A stretch of 21,050 nt of DNA, from assembly GCA_002391105.1 (NCBI GenBank), contig DGRT01000030.1, positions 1-21,050 of the forward strand. The letters are read 5' to 3'. Source of the stretch: Lachnospiraceae bacterium UBA4381 (GTDB lineage: Bacteria > Bacillota > Clostridia > Lachnospirales > Lachnospiraceae). How positions within the stretch are numbered: position 1 is the stretch's first letter; each line of letters begins with the position of its first letter. Under the pieces are notes generated by a model. It was not told where the DNA came from. It did no database searches and was given only the letters and a program-made list of their open reading frames with translations. The position numbers and the translations under genes were made by a program. This document shows positions 6,699 through 13,572 of the stretch, piece after piece.

Positions 6699-7619
6699 TT
6701 AATGTGACAAGGTGCCTGTCCCCCTGTCACATTCTCCATTTATTACCTGTTTAACATACTCTACTGATTTTCCAACACGTTCTGCTATATCTTCAACAGA
6801 ATATCCCACTATATTGAAAGCCCTGATCATGCCCTTTATTTCGCCTCTTGCTTCTCCGCGCGCCTCGCCTCTTGCTTCGCCACGTGCCTCTATTGCATCC
6901 ATCCACGCTTCGCCCATAGTTTTTCTTCCCTCCTTTACACTGGATTCCACTATCTTCCAATTATCAGTAAATCTTACATCTCCGGTAACTGCCTGAAGTA
7001 ACTTCAACACTTCATCAACATGTTTAGGCAATTTATCCGGAAATCTAAATTTTTTCTTCTTACGACAGCATACAAAGTAGTCTGCAACAATCCCAAAATC
7101 ACTTTTAAATAATCTTACCTGCTCATCAGTCAGAAATGCAACATCAAATACATTGATATGATAATCACTCACAAATGGTGCCAACTCATCCGGAACCTTG
7201 ATACAGCTTAGAAGATTAGTCCTCTTCCACCTCGTCATAGAAAAGTTTAGCACGAATGATACAACAGGGAAATAGTAATCCTGTTTAGCACCTGTCTTTT
7301 CACATATCAACTGTTCGCGATAATTTGCTCCGTCATATCCTATTATTCTAATTGGCATATTTTTTTCAAGCCGAGTCTGATTCTCCAAGCCGATTTTAGA
7401 AAAAATTATGCTTCGATTTTTCCATTTCTTACCAATATCTCTTTCTTCCTCATGAATAATTCCATTTTCAATTTTATACTGACTTTTAGGCAGAAAGTCC
7501 TCCAGATCATCCGGCTTTATTACTTCTCTTCCATCGAAAGCAAGAACATTAATAATATCAGCAAAAACATCATTATATTCTTCTAGCAGCTTTTCGGTAA
7601 TGTCCTTTTCATTTCCCAT
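6699..7619 (-). CDS. Rpn family PD-(D/E)XK nuclease / putative transposase
   Basis: This 306-residue protein matches the Rpn / PDDEXK family proteins that are numerous in Lachnospiraceae. Landmarks are DVFADIINVLAFDG (17-30), the probable catalytic GLENQT (77-82), MPIRIIGYDG with YREQL (89-104), FPVVSFVLNF (117-126) and a LTDEQV...SDF block (163-175). A coiled linker follows, with four EARG/GEAR units (244-260) encoded by a 12-bp tandem repeat, then a short helix-turn-helix-like tail (VEDIAERVGKSVEYVKQVI). AGGAG lies 7 nt before the start. Residues 297-306 (CDRGTGTLSH) are encoded entirely by a REP-like palindrome, so the normal C-terminus has been replaced. Family members are reported to promote RecA-independent DNA exchange. 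Activity here is unproven. Confidence 0.85.
   Translation of the reverse strand: MGNEKDITEKLLEEYNDVFADIINVLAFDGREVIKPDDLEDFLPKSQYKIENGIIHEEERDIGKKWKNRSIIFSKIGLENQTRLEKNMPIRIIGYDGANYREQLICEKTGAKQDYYFPVVSFVLNFSMTRWKRTNLLSCIKVPDELAPFVSDYHINVFDVAFLTDEQVRLFKSDFGIVADYFVCCRKKKKFRFPDKLPKHVDEVLKLLQAVTGDVRFTDNWKIVESSVKEGRKTMGEAWMDAIEARGEARGEARGEARGEIKGMIRAFNIVGYSVEDIAERVGKSVEYVKQVINGECDRGTGTLSH
6702..6732 (-). repeat. REP-like palindrome, copy 2 (inverted), inside the end of the Rpn gene
   Basis: The 31-bp copy is inverted relative to 6641-6671, with one arm changed by a single base (CTGTCACAT). It encodes the last ten residues of the Rpn protein. Together with copy 1 it encloses 30 bp that recur at 7986-8015 with one mismatch. 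Confidence 0.88.
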
Positions 7620-7699
7620 TCATACACTCCTTTCTGGTTATTTCCGAATAATAATTATCACTTTTCATTCAAGATAAGTATCAGAAAAAGCCAGCAGTT

Positions 7700-7777
7700 C
7701 TATGTCCCACGAAACAGGATAGCCCTAAACGTTTTAAGAAGTGCAAATGCCATGACCTTATTAAGTTGTAAAGACAT
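7700..7777 (-). CDS. Possible 25-residue leader peptide upstream of the Rpn gene
   Basis: An ATG at 7777 with AAAGGA 5-6 nt upstream opens a 25-codon frame ending in TAG. The predicted peptide is amphipathic and basic (MSLQLNKVMAF... ending FRGT). It lies downstream of a good promoter (7814-7842) and about 80 nt before the Rpn ribosome site, so it would be in the Rpn leader transcript. No family is recognised, and a frame this short can occur by chance. It may also be a decayed fragment of a longer gene. Confidence 0.25.
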   Translation of the reverse strand: MSLQLNKVMAFALLKTFRAILFRGT

Positions 7778-7813
7778 ACGTTTCCTTTCCGCCTCATTGA
7801 AACGTGTACCTTA

Positions 7814-7842
7814 ATTGTAAAGTTTGGGAAATAATAAATCAA
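7814..7842 (-). promoter_or_regulatory. Promoter upstream of the Rpn gene
   Basis: On the minus strand there is TTGATT (7837-7842), a 17-bp spacer and TACAAT (7814-7819). Transcription would start near 7807, giving a leader of about 190 nt before the Rpn start. The gap 7620-7855 otherwise shows only the possible short peptide frame. Confidence 0.5.
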
Positions 7843-7855
7843 GACAGATTTCTGA

Positions 7856-7886
7856 ATGTGACAAGGGGACAGGCACCTTGTCACAT
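7856..7886 (+). repeat. REP-like palindrome, copy 3
   Basis: Identical over 31 bp to the copy at 6641-6671 and in the same orientation. It lies 64 bp downstream of the stop of the small exported-peptide gene and could act as a transcript-end hairpin. Confidence 0.9.
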
Positions 7887-7949
7887 GTTAATTAAAAAAC
7901 AAGATGACCGTAATTACTTACAGCCACCCTGTCTGAGTTAACGAGTTAT

Positions 7950-8228
7950 TTACTTTGTTGCACCACAAGAGCATTCATAGTGACCTACTTCGTCATGATG
8001 CTTTGTGCCTGTCTTCACCTTCTCAGTACCAACCTGTACCTTCTCAGTTCCGACCTGTACCTTCTCAGTTCCGACCTGTACCTGTTCGGTATCATATTCC
8101 CATACGCATGAATAATTAAGAGCAAAATAGCCCGCAGCAGCCTGATAATCATCAGTTAGATAGCTTCCACTTACTGTCGCAGCACCCACCCCCGCAAATA
8201 ATGCTTTTATAACAATTCCTTTTCTCAT
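7950..8228 (-). CDS. Small exported protein with VQVGTEK repeats and a Cys/His tail
   Basis: This 92-residue protein is unrecognised. It starts MRKGIVIKALFAGVGAA, a signal-peptide-like segment resembling the leader of the cell-wall-binding protein at 17551-19002 (MRKGIVKKVVCAGIAAA). A segment of about 25 residues follows, then three VQVGTEK heptads and a divergent fourth, encoded by a 21-bp tandem repeat. The C-terminus is KHHDEVGHYECSCGATK, whose two histidines and CSC motif could bind metal. AAGGAG stands close to the ATG, with a rather short 3-nt gap. The gene is bracketed by inverted REP-like palindromes (7856-7886 and 8257-8283) and lies just downstream of a lipoprotein gene. It could be a recombined remnant of a surface-protein gene. 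Confidence 0.6.
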   Translation of the reverse strand: MRKGIVIKALFAGVGAATVSGSYLTDDYQAAAGYFALNYSCVWEYDTEQVQVGTEKVQVGTEKVQVGTEKVKTGTKHHDEVGHYECSCGATK

Positions 8229-8256
8229 TATCTCCTTATCTGTGTAATGTGAAAAT

Positions 8257-8283
8257 GTGACAAAGTGCCTGTCCCCTTGTCAC
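8257..8283 (-). repeat. REP-like palindrome, copy 4 (inverted)
   Basis: The 27-bp core starts GTGACAAAGTGCC and ends CCCCTTGTCAC, in the same orientation as the copy at 6702. It fills the 62-bp gap between the lipoprotein gene and the small exported-protein gene. One arm has AAG where the others have AGG, so the arm remains nearly palindromic. Confidence 0.85.
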
Positions 8284-8290
8284 CACAGCT

Positions 8291-8734
8291 TTAGTAGAAC
8301 AGTCCGCCATCTATGCATCCGTCATCGGGATTGCTTGGAGCTACATAGGTCGGTGCGGGTGCCTGTGTTGCAGCCTGAGTAGCCGCTTCTGTCACAGCTT
8401 GTGTAGTTGCTTCCGTTGTTGCTTCTGTGGTTGCCTCTGTTGTTGCTTCGGTTGTTGTCTCTGTTGTAGCTTTGGTTGTTGCTTCTGCGGTCGCCTCAGT
8501 AGTAGCTTTAGTTGTTGCTTCTGTGGTTGCCTCTGTAGTTACTTCAGTTTTCGTTTCTGTAGCAGCCTCATCCTCGATTTCTATCTTCTGTCCCTCGCCA
8601 CCTTCTACATCAACAGAGATGGATTTGCTATCTGAATCGCTTTCGACCTGTGAGGTATTTCCACAGCCGGAGGCTCCAAATAACATACAACCTGCAAATA
8701 ACATAATAATTGTCTTTTTAATAATCTTTCTCAT
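8291..8734 (-). CDS. Thr-rich repeat lipoprotein
   Basis: This 147-residue protein has a lipoprotein signal peptide with lipobox FGASGC and the modified Cys24. An acidic Ser/Asp region follows (about 25-55). A long low-complexity stretch of four-residue TTEA-type units, with variants TTKA, TAEA and TQAA, runs to about residue 125. The C-terminus is PSNPDDGCIDGGLFY, a conserved-looking short motif with one Cys. The Thr-rich part is probably an extended, possibly glycosylated stalk that lifts the tail from the membrane. The 12-bp coding repeat is prone to change in length. AAGGG precedes the start. No enzyme domain is visible and the function is unknown. Confidence 0.75.
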   Translation of the reverse strand: MRKIIKKTIIMLFAGCMLFGASGCGNTSQVESDSDSKSISVDVEGGEGQKIEIEDEAATETKTEVTTEATTEATTKATTEATAEATTKATTETTTEATTEATTEATTEATTQAVTEAATQAATQAPAPTYVAPSNPDDGCIDGGLFY

Positions 8735-8820
8735 CTACTCGCCCTTCTATATTCGTCTCTAGTAACTTATCGTACAAAGTTATTATCCTGCTCCGCTCGA
8801 CTATATTTTCTTTCCAATAT

Positions 8821-8849
8821 ATTATAGTACCAACTAATTCATCCTGTAA
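8821..8849 (-). promoter_or_regulatory. Possible promoter of the Thr-rich lipoprotein gene
   Basis: On the minus strand a perfect TATAAT (8821-8826) is preceded at 17 bp by the weak -35 candidate TTACAG (8844-8849). The same TTACAG spacing to TACAAT recurs in the A-type units of the adjacent 32-bp array. The leader would be about 80 nt. Confidence 0.4.
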
Positions 8850-9156
8850 TTAATTGTAGTAGCTACCAGTTCATTCTGTGATTAATTGCAGTACCTACCA
8901 GTTCATCCTGTAATTAATTGTAGTGCCTACCAGTTCATTCTGTGATTAATTGCAGTACCTACCAGTTCATCCTGTAATTAATTGTAGTAGCTACCAGTTC
9001 ATCCTATGATTAATTGTAGTACCTACTAATCCATCCTACCATTTCATCCTGTAATTAATTGCAGTACCTACCATTTCATCCTGTATTTAATTGCAGTACT
9101 TACCATTTCATCCTGTATTTAATTATAGTACCTACTAATTCATTCTGTGATAATTT
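8833..9156. repeat. 32-bp tandem repeat, about 10 units, reaching into a gene end
   Basis: Full units begin at 8833, 8865, 8897, 8929, 8961 and 8993. A 13-bp partial unit follows at 9025, then units at 9038, 9070 and 9102, and a final partial copy at 9134. A typical unit starts ACCAGTTCATCCTGTAATTA and ends GTAGTACCT. The first five units alternate between two variants (CCTGTAATTAATTGTAG and TCTGTGATTAATTGCAG), giving a 64-bp higher-order repeat. The last copy runs into the coding sequence of the transglutaminase-like protein and encodes its final residues (HRMN and stop). There are no unique spacers, so this is not a CRISPR array. Confidence 0.93.
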
Positions 9157-10388
9157 ACATACACCCAGGTTCCGGGCTTTCCATAATGGAATCTAAATGC
9201 GTCTCTGCTATACTGCATAGTCAGATTCGGATCATAAACCCACGTTCCATCCGGTTCATCGATTTCAACCCAGGAATGTGTTCCCTGACTTCCGCCTCCT
9301 AAAGCTATATTTCCGGCTATCTGATGTGGATCATATCCGAGTACAAGCGCCAGTTCATAGAAGCAGGCCGCCATTACATAACAATTTCCTGAACCATTGC
9401 TGAAGCCATGATTTGCAAGCGCTGCACTGCCCCAGTCCTCAGTATATGTATATTTGCCCTCATAGGATAATGAAGTCGCATAGCTATATGCTCCCCTTAG
9501 AGTCCCACCATAAGACTCTACTATATCTCTTGCCTGAGAGGTTGCAGAATTACTGATACCATTAATAGTTATATACCAGCCATCCACATAAGTATCATGA
9601 GCCATGGCACCGGGAGTTCCCTGTTCCTTATCATCATCTGTATAGAAATAATAATAATTCTCAGAACCCGGAATATTCATCCAGCCCTTATACGGGACTC
9701 CATTCATGTAGTAGTACCATTCGCCAGCCTTCATAACCCAGCCATCAGCTATCTCTTCACCAGTTTCCGAATCTGTCCATTTCCCAGTTTCATCCAGATA
9801 ATATCCATCTATCCACGTATCCTTGGCTGCTGCACCACTAGCCTGAAGATAGTAGTAGGTTCCATAATAGTTGAGCCAGCCAGTCATCACATATCCATCA
9901 TTATCAAAATAGTAGTCTTCTCCATCTACTGTGTACCACTGATGATAAGGATATGTACCATCTTCAAATCTGTACCAGTACCTTCCGTTCTGCTGCTTCC
10001 AGCCCGGCATGTTTGTAGTATCGATCCAGACTCCATCAGCATTTACGTAATCACCGCCGATATATGTATCTCTTGCAAGTACACCGCTCTGATAAAAGTA
10101 GTAATGATATCCGTTTATAGTCTGCCAGCCTGTAACAGCATAACCGCTTCCATTGAAATAGTAATATTCGCCGTCTATTTCTCTCCATTCATTTGAAGGA
10201 TAGTAGCCGCTGGCATCCTCATACCACCATCCTCCATAGTCCTGATTCCAGCCGGTTGCAGCCTCAGCATTTATTCCTGACAGGATAAATGCGCCACCCA
10301 TAACCACTCCAGTCAGAAGCGCAGTTAACACTGATTTTATTCCTCTGTTTTTATTGATATTTCGAGTTTCGCTATACAATCGTCTCAT
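9135..10388 (-). CDS. Cell-wall-binding-repeat protein with transglutaminase-like domain
   Basis: This is a 417-residue secreted protein. The signal peptide ends near AEA (41-43). Residues about 46-275 hold several aromatic choline/glucan-binding-type repeats, for example GWWYEDASGYY, EYYYFNGSGYAVTGW, YYFDNDGYVMTGW and EWYYYMNG. The C-terminal domain (about 283-417) is transglutaminase-like: Cys336 in GSGNCYVMA, His371 in GTHSWVEID and Asp386 in WVYDPN form the expected Cys-His-Asp triad. Such domains act as transglutaminases or as cysteine proteases/amidases. Here the place of action is probably the cell wall, held by the repeats. AAGGAGG precedes the start. The last codons belong to a copy of the adjacent 32-bp repeat. 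Confidence 0.9.
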   Translation of the reverse strand: MRRLYSETRNINKNRGIKSVLTALLTGVVMGGAFILSGINAEAATGWNQDYGGWWYEDASGYYPSNEWREIDGEYYYFNGSGYAVTGWQTINGYHYYFYQSGVLARDTYIGGDYVNADGVWIDTTNMPGWKQQNGRYWYRFEDGTYPYHQWYTVDGEDYYFDNDGYVMTGWLNYYGTYYYLQASGAAAKDTWIDGYYLDETGKWTDSETGEEIADGWVMKAGEWYYYMNGVPYKGWMNIPGSENYYYFYTDDDKEQGTPGAMAHDTYVDGWYITINGISNSATSQARDIVESYGGTLRGAYSYATSLSYEGKYTYTEDWGSAALANHGFSNGSGNCYVMAACFYELALVLGYDPHQIAGNIALGGGSQGTHSWVEIDEPDGTWVYDPNLTMQYSRDAFRFHYGKPGTWVYVNYHRMN

Positions 10389-10434
10389 TACTCCTCCTTT
10401 TCATATTACAGACATCAGTATTTCCCTATTTCTA

Positions 10435-10616
10435 GTTTTCAAAACGTATTTCTTTCCTAATCCATAAACCAAATAGAAATGCCTACCATATATTTCCGCC
10501 TTGACGAGTTTCCAAAACTTATTTCTTTCCTTATTTTAAACCAGATAGAAATAGCTACCCTATATTTCCGCCTTGACGGGTTTTCAAAACATATTTCTTT
10601 CCTCTTTCATAAACCC
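10435..10616. repeat. 73-bp tandem repeat, about 2.5 copies
   Basis: The landmark GTTTTCAAAAC...TATTTCTTTCC recurs at 10435, 10508 and 10580 (periods 73 and 72). On the minus strand the second and third copies contain promoter-like pairs: TTGAAA, 17 bp, TATAGG; and TTGGAA, 17 bp, TATATG. The array lies just upstream of the transglutaminase-like gene and downstream of the acyltransferase gene. The rest of the gap (10617-10703) shows nothing clear. Confidence 0.9.
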
Positions 10617-10703
10617 GTCTATACATTTAGCTTCAGGTATATGCTCTTTTAATATTCCTAAATGGACCTTTTCCATCCGGATTCTTCCGTATATTCCTGT
10701 CCG

Positions 10704-11816
10704 CTATATAAACCTTCTAATCTCCGGTATGCTGTGCAGTATCAGGCAAATGATCCAGCTCACTACAAATATTCCCAAAGCCAGCAGCGCTACCACCCAG
10801 CAGCCATATTTAAACGGGCTAAAGGTTTCTATACTGTTTATAATAATTATAAATACATAATGTACGAGATATATTCCAAGAGTAACCGAATCTACAGATA
10901 GCATCAGCTTACTCAAAAGCCCATCTTTCACCGGCTCTTCATTATCTTGCACCGATTCTTCAATATCTTTTACCGGTTCTTCATTATCTTTTACCGGCTC
11001 TTCATTATCCTTCCCGGCTCCGGTGCTAAGGGCTATTCCATATATTCCTACCGCCTGAACGATAGTAACAATACCGGAATACCTTGACAGCATATAAAAA
11101 AGATATTCATTTTTATGAACCATCGAATACGGAGTAATAATCAGTTCCAGTATCGTCCCCGCTACCGCCATTACCCACAAAAGCCATAGCGGAATACGAA
11201 TCTTCCTGTTATATAACGCATATCCAATAAAAAGGTAAAATGGATATATCGTATAGAATAGCAGGTAGAAACCGCTCCCTTTCCCACTGAGCAGACCTAT
11301 CTCAGGAAGTAAAACCTGGAATACCAGCAGTATCAGAAGTAGGTATATATAATCCCTGTCCTCAAAAGCCTTTACCAGCTTCCTGAGTATGGGAAGCATT
11401 ACATAAATAGCTACCAGCAGATACAGATACCAGAGCACTCTCCATTTATTTCCTGAAAATGCCCCAAGAATCCATTCTTTAAGTGTAGTCATCGACCACA
11501 CCTCTTGTCCCAGAATTACGTTCAATACGTCATAGATAGCATTAAATGCCAGAAGAAGTACCAGTACCCTCAGCACATATTTTGAATATAGCTTCTTCAG
11601 ACTTATTTCCCTTTTCTCCTCCAGCAGCAAAGCACCACTGATCATGACAAATACAGGCACAGCCCACATCATTTCATTTCTCACGATCATGGAGATAATC
11701 TTATCTGTGCCACGTATGTTATCATTCTCTGATATATATTGAAATGTATGAAGAAATACTATGGATAAGGCACCCAATGCCCTAAGATATGAAAATGTAT
11801 TATTTCTTTTCGTCAT
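10704..11816 (-). CDS. Membrane acyltransferase (acyltransferase-3 family)
   Basis: This is a 370-residue protein with about ten hydrophobic helices. The N-terminal signature FSYLRALGALSIVFLHTFQY includes the conserved Arg12 and His23 of the acyltransferase-3 family, which moves acetyl or other acyl groups onto surface polysaccharides, peptidoglycan or lipids across the membrane. The loop at about 272-301 carries a 7-residue acidic repeat (DNEEPVK and variants, four copies) encoded by a 21-bp tandem repeat; it is probably an insertion and is unusual for the family. No clear ribosome site precedes the ATG, and a TATAAT abuts it directly (11817-11822). An in-frame stop a few codons upstream rules out a longer form. 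Its place among wall-binding proteins suggests an envelope polymer as acceptor. Confidence 0.87.
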   Translation of the reverse strand: MTKRNNTFSYLRALGALSIVFLHTFQYISENDNIRGTDKIISMIVRNEMMWAVPVFVMISGALLLEEKREISLKKLYSKYVLRVLVLLLAFNAIYDVLNVILGQEVWSMTTLKEWILGAFSGNKWRVLWYLYLLVAIYVMLPILRKLVKAFEDRDYIYLLLILLVFQVLLPEIGLLSGKGSGFYLLFYTIYPFYLFIGYALYNRKIRIPLWLLWVMAVAGTILELIITPYSMVHKNEYLFYMLSRYSGIVTIVQAVGIYGIALSTGAGKDNEEPVKDNEEPVKDIEESVQDNEEPVKDGLLSKLMLSVDSVTLGIYLVHYVFIIIINSIETFSPFKYGCWVVALLALGIFVVSWIICLILHSIPEIRRFI

Positions 11817-11867
11817 ATTATATAACTATTATGATCTTTCAATCATCCGACATGTCTTTTACCCGAT

Positions 11868-11940
11868 CAGATATCAAAATGAGTCCCTTAATATCCCCGT
11901 CAGATATCAAAATGAGTCCCTTGACTTCCCTGTCAGGCTT
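11868..11940. repeat. 33-bp tandem repeat, about 2.2 copies
   Basis: CAGATATCAAAATGAGTCCC begins at 11868 and 11901, and a degenerate CAG start follows at 11934, giving an exact 33-bp period. It lies upstream of the acyltransferase gene. The gap 11817-12397 has no gene and holds this array, a large inverted repeat and a 35-bp array. Confidence 0.85.
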
Positions 11941-11970
11941 CTATTATGATTTTAAGCCTCTGCTATATCA

Positions 11971-12031
11971 AATATGAAAATGGTACTACATGCTTATTAT
12001 CACATCATAGTACCATTTACTACTTCATATT
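11971..12031. repeat. Long imperfect inverted repeat
   Basis: AATATGAA plus AATGGTACTA (11971-11988) pair with TAGTACCATT (12008-12017) and TTCATATT (12024-12031). That makes an 18-bp stem broken only by a 6-nt bulge, TACTAC, with a 19-nt loop. No run of T follows on either strand, so it is not a typical terminator. It may be a miniature mobile element or a transcript-end structure of the L,D-transpeptidase mRNA. Confidence 0.75.
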
Positions 12032-12070
12032 ATGATGCGGGCGGCGGAAGTAGTACCTCCTAACACCCTA

Positions 12071-12180
12071 TGATATACGGACTACGCCGTTTCTCTCAAA
12101 ACCTGTGATATACTAACTACGTCGTTTCTCTCAAAACCTGTGATATACGGACCACGCCGTTTCTCTCAAAACCTGTGAAT
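12071..12180. repeat. 35-bp tandem repeat, about 3.1 copies
   Basis: Units beginning TGATATACGG or TGATATACTA start at 12071, 12106 and 12141, and a partial one (TGAATACC) at 12176. Each contains CCGTTTCTCTCAAAACC or a close variant. The array lies downstream of the L,D-transpeptidase gene. Positions 12181-12397 show no gene and no further repeat. Confidence 0.9.
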
Positions 12181-12397
12181 ACCTCCGAAGAAGATACTCA
12201 TACCCCGGACTACTAGTACATCGATTCTTTAGTAACAGGAACAAATGCTTACCGGCTTAACCTGATAGCACAGCTCCAATAGTCTCAGCACAGCCTGCCA
12301 CACCTACGTTTTTGAAACCACATTCTCCGGCAGACATTCTCAGCATCAGACCGGTTATTTTGCGAACGTTGTACTTGTAACTTCGTAATGCCCGGCT

Positions 12398-13399
12398 TTA
12401 CTGATATATAACAATCTTTGTACCACTTGGCACATTATAATATATCCATTTAGCATTCTCTATCTCCAGACGAATACATCCGTGAGAGATAGTAACTCCC
12501 ATCCTGCCATCAATTATGTCAGCAGGATTCTGACTTCCGGGTGAATAACCAACAGAATGAATCAGATAATTGCCCTGAATCTGTGAAGCGTACCAGCAGG
12601 AATAACCCTTGTCTTCACCAAAGCTCATCTGCTTGATACCCATATTGAACTCACCATTAGGAGTGCTTGCACCATCAGACATAGGATAGTCCTTATACAG
12701 ACTCCAGTTTCCTTTGCTTCCTGTATATACATACAGCCTGTAATTCGATCTGTCTATCATTATAAGATAGTTGGTTGAGCTTGAATATCCCTGAGCCTTG
12801 ATAGAAGTATTATCAACCATACCACCAGACTCGCCCATATCATAATGATGACCATTGACATAGATTACACCTGTAGCCATAGAGCCATCTTCATACAGAT
12901 AATACCAGTATCCGCTGATACTCTTCCAGCCTGTCTGCATAGCTCCGTCATCATTCATATAGTACCAGTAACCATCGATCTCTGTCCAACCAGTCTGCAT
13001 GACACCGTCATAGTCCATGTAGTACCAGGTTCCGCCGCTGTTATACCAGCCGGTAAAAAGGATTCCCTGATTCCAGAAGAAATACCAGTCTCCATCAATC
13101 TTCTGCCATCCATCAACCATGTAACCTTCGGAATCAAAGTAGTACCACTCTCCGCCTATCATTTCCCAGCCGATAGAATAGCTGCCATCCGGCTTCAGAT
13201 ACCACCAGCCTGATGCACTTTCCATCCACTGACCAGATCTGGACTCTGTCGTTACCTCTGCAGCGGCGCCATCAGTACCGTCCGCTTCCTCTGCATATAC
13301 AGCACCGGCAGGTAGTACAGCAAGCATTAGTATTAATGCAAGAATACCGATAACCGGCTTGCAAAGCATTTTTAAGTTTTTGCAATTTTTTCTCAACAT
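12398..13399 (-). CDS. L,D-transpeptidase with cell-wall-binding repeats
   Basis: This is a 333-residue exported protein. A signal sequence (about 14-36, ending VYA) is followed by a short acidic linker. Residues about 58-195 carry six or so aromatic wall-binding repeats (GWWYLKPDGSYSIGW, EWYYFDSEGYMVDGW, YWYYMNDDGAMQTGW). Residues about 208-333 are a YkuD domain with His281 in YLIHSVG and the catalytic SHGCIRL (305-311, Cys308). These enzymes form 3-3 cross-links in peptidoglycan or attach proteins to it, outside the membrane. The ATG at 13399 has AAGGG 8 nt upstream and is preferred to a GTG at 13408 that overlaps this ribosome site. Repeats and enzyme together point to a wall-tethered cross-linking enzyme. 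Confidence 0.93.
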   Translation of the reverse strand: MLRKNCKNLKMLCKPVIGILALILMLAVLPAGAVYAEEADGTDGAAAEVTTESRSGQWMESASGWWYLKPDGSYSIGWEMIGGEWYYFDSEGYMVDGWQKIDGDWYFFWNQGILFTGWYNSGGTWYYMDYDGVMQTGWTEIDGYWYYMNDDGAMQTGWKSISGYWYYLYEDGSMATGVIYVNGHHYDMGESGGMVDNTSIKAQGYSSSTNYLIMIDRSNYRLYVYTGSKGNWSLYKDYPMSDGASTPNGEFNMGIKQMSFGEDKGYSCWYASQIQGNYLIHSVGYSPGSQNPADIIDGRMGVTISHGCIRLEIENAKWIYYNVPSGTKIVIYQ

Positions 13400-13432
13400 A
13401 AATGTCACCCTTTAGTTTAAAATATGTTAACA

Positions 13433-13462
13433 ATTCTAACACAAATAGCTTGTTCAATGCAA
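13433..13462 (-). promoter_or_regulatory. Promoter of the L,D-transpeptidase gene
   Basis: On the minus strand there is TTGCAT (13457-13462), an 18-bp spacer and TAGAAT (13433-13438), with a TG two bases before the -10 box (extended -10). The leader would be about 27 nt and places the ribosome site correctly. Confidence 0.55.
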
Positions 13463-13572
13463 CTAACACAAACTCACGAAAAATACTATATCAAAAATAC
13501 AGCTATATTTCTATACAAAATTATAATTAATCAGCTTCTGTACTCAGGAAATCCATTTCCCTTTAATATCCC

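Noticed and set aside
7681..7884. 67-codon minus-strand frame between the Rpn gene and the small exported-protein gene
   Set aside because: It starts inside a REP-like palindrome and upstream of the likely promoter, and has no ribosome site; only the shorter frame at 7700-7777 was kept as a possibility.
8399..8762. Cys-rich and Val-rich plus-strand frames
   Set aside because: They are translations of the opposite strand of the Thr-rich 12-bp coding repeat.
8833..9156. Possible CRISPR array (about 32-bp direct repeats)
   Set aside because: Units are directly contiguous with no unique spacers, the copies are diverged, and no cas gene is near.
9597..10196. 199-codon open frame on the plus strand
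   Set aside because: It is the antisense shadow of the transglutaminase-like protein's repetitive coding sequence, with no ribosome site and no recognisable domain.
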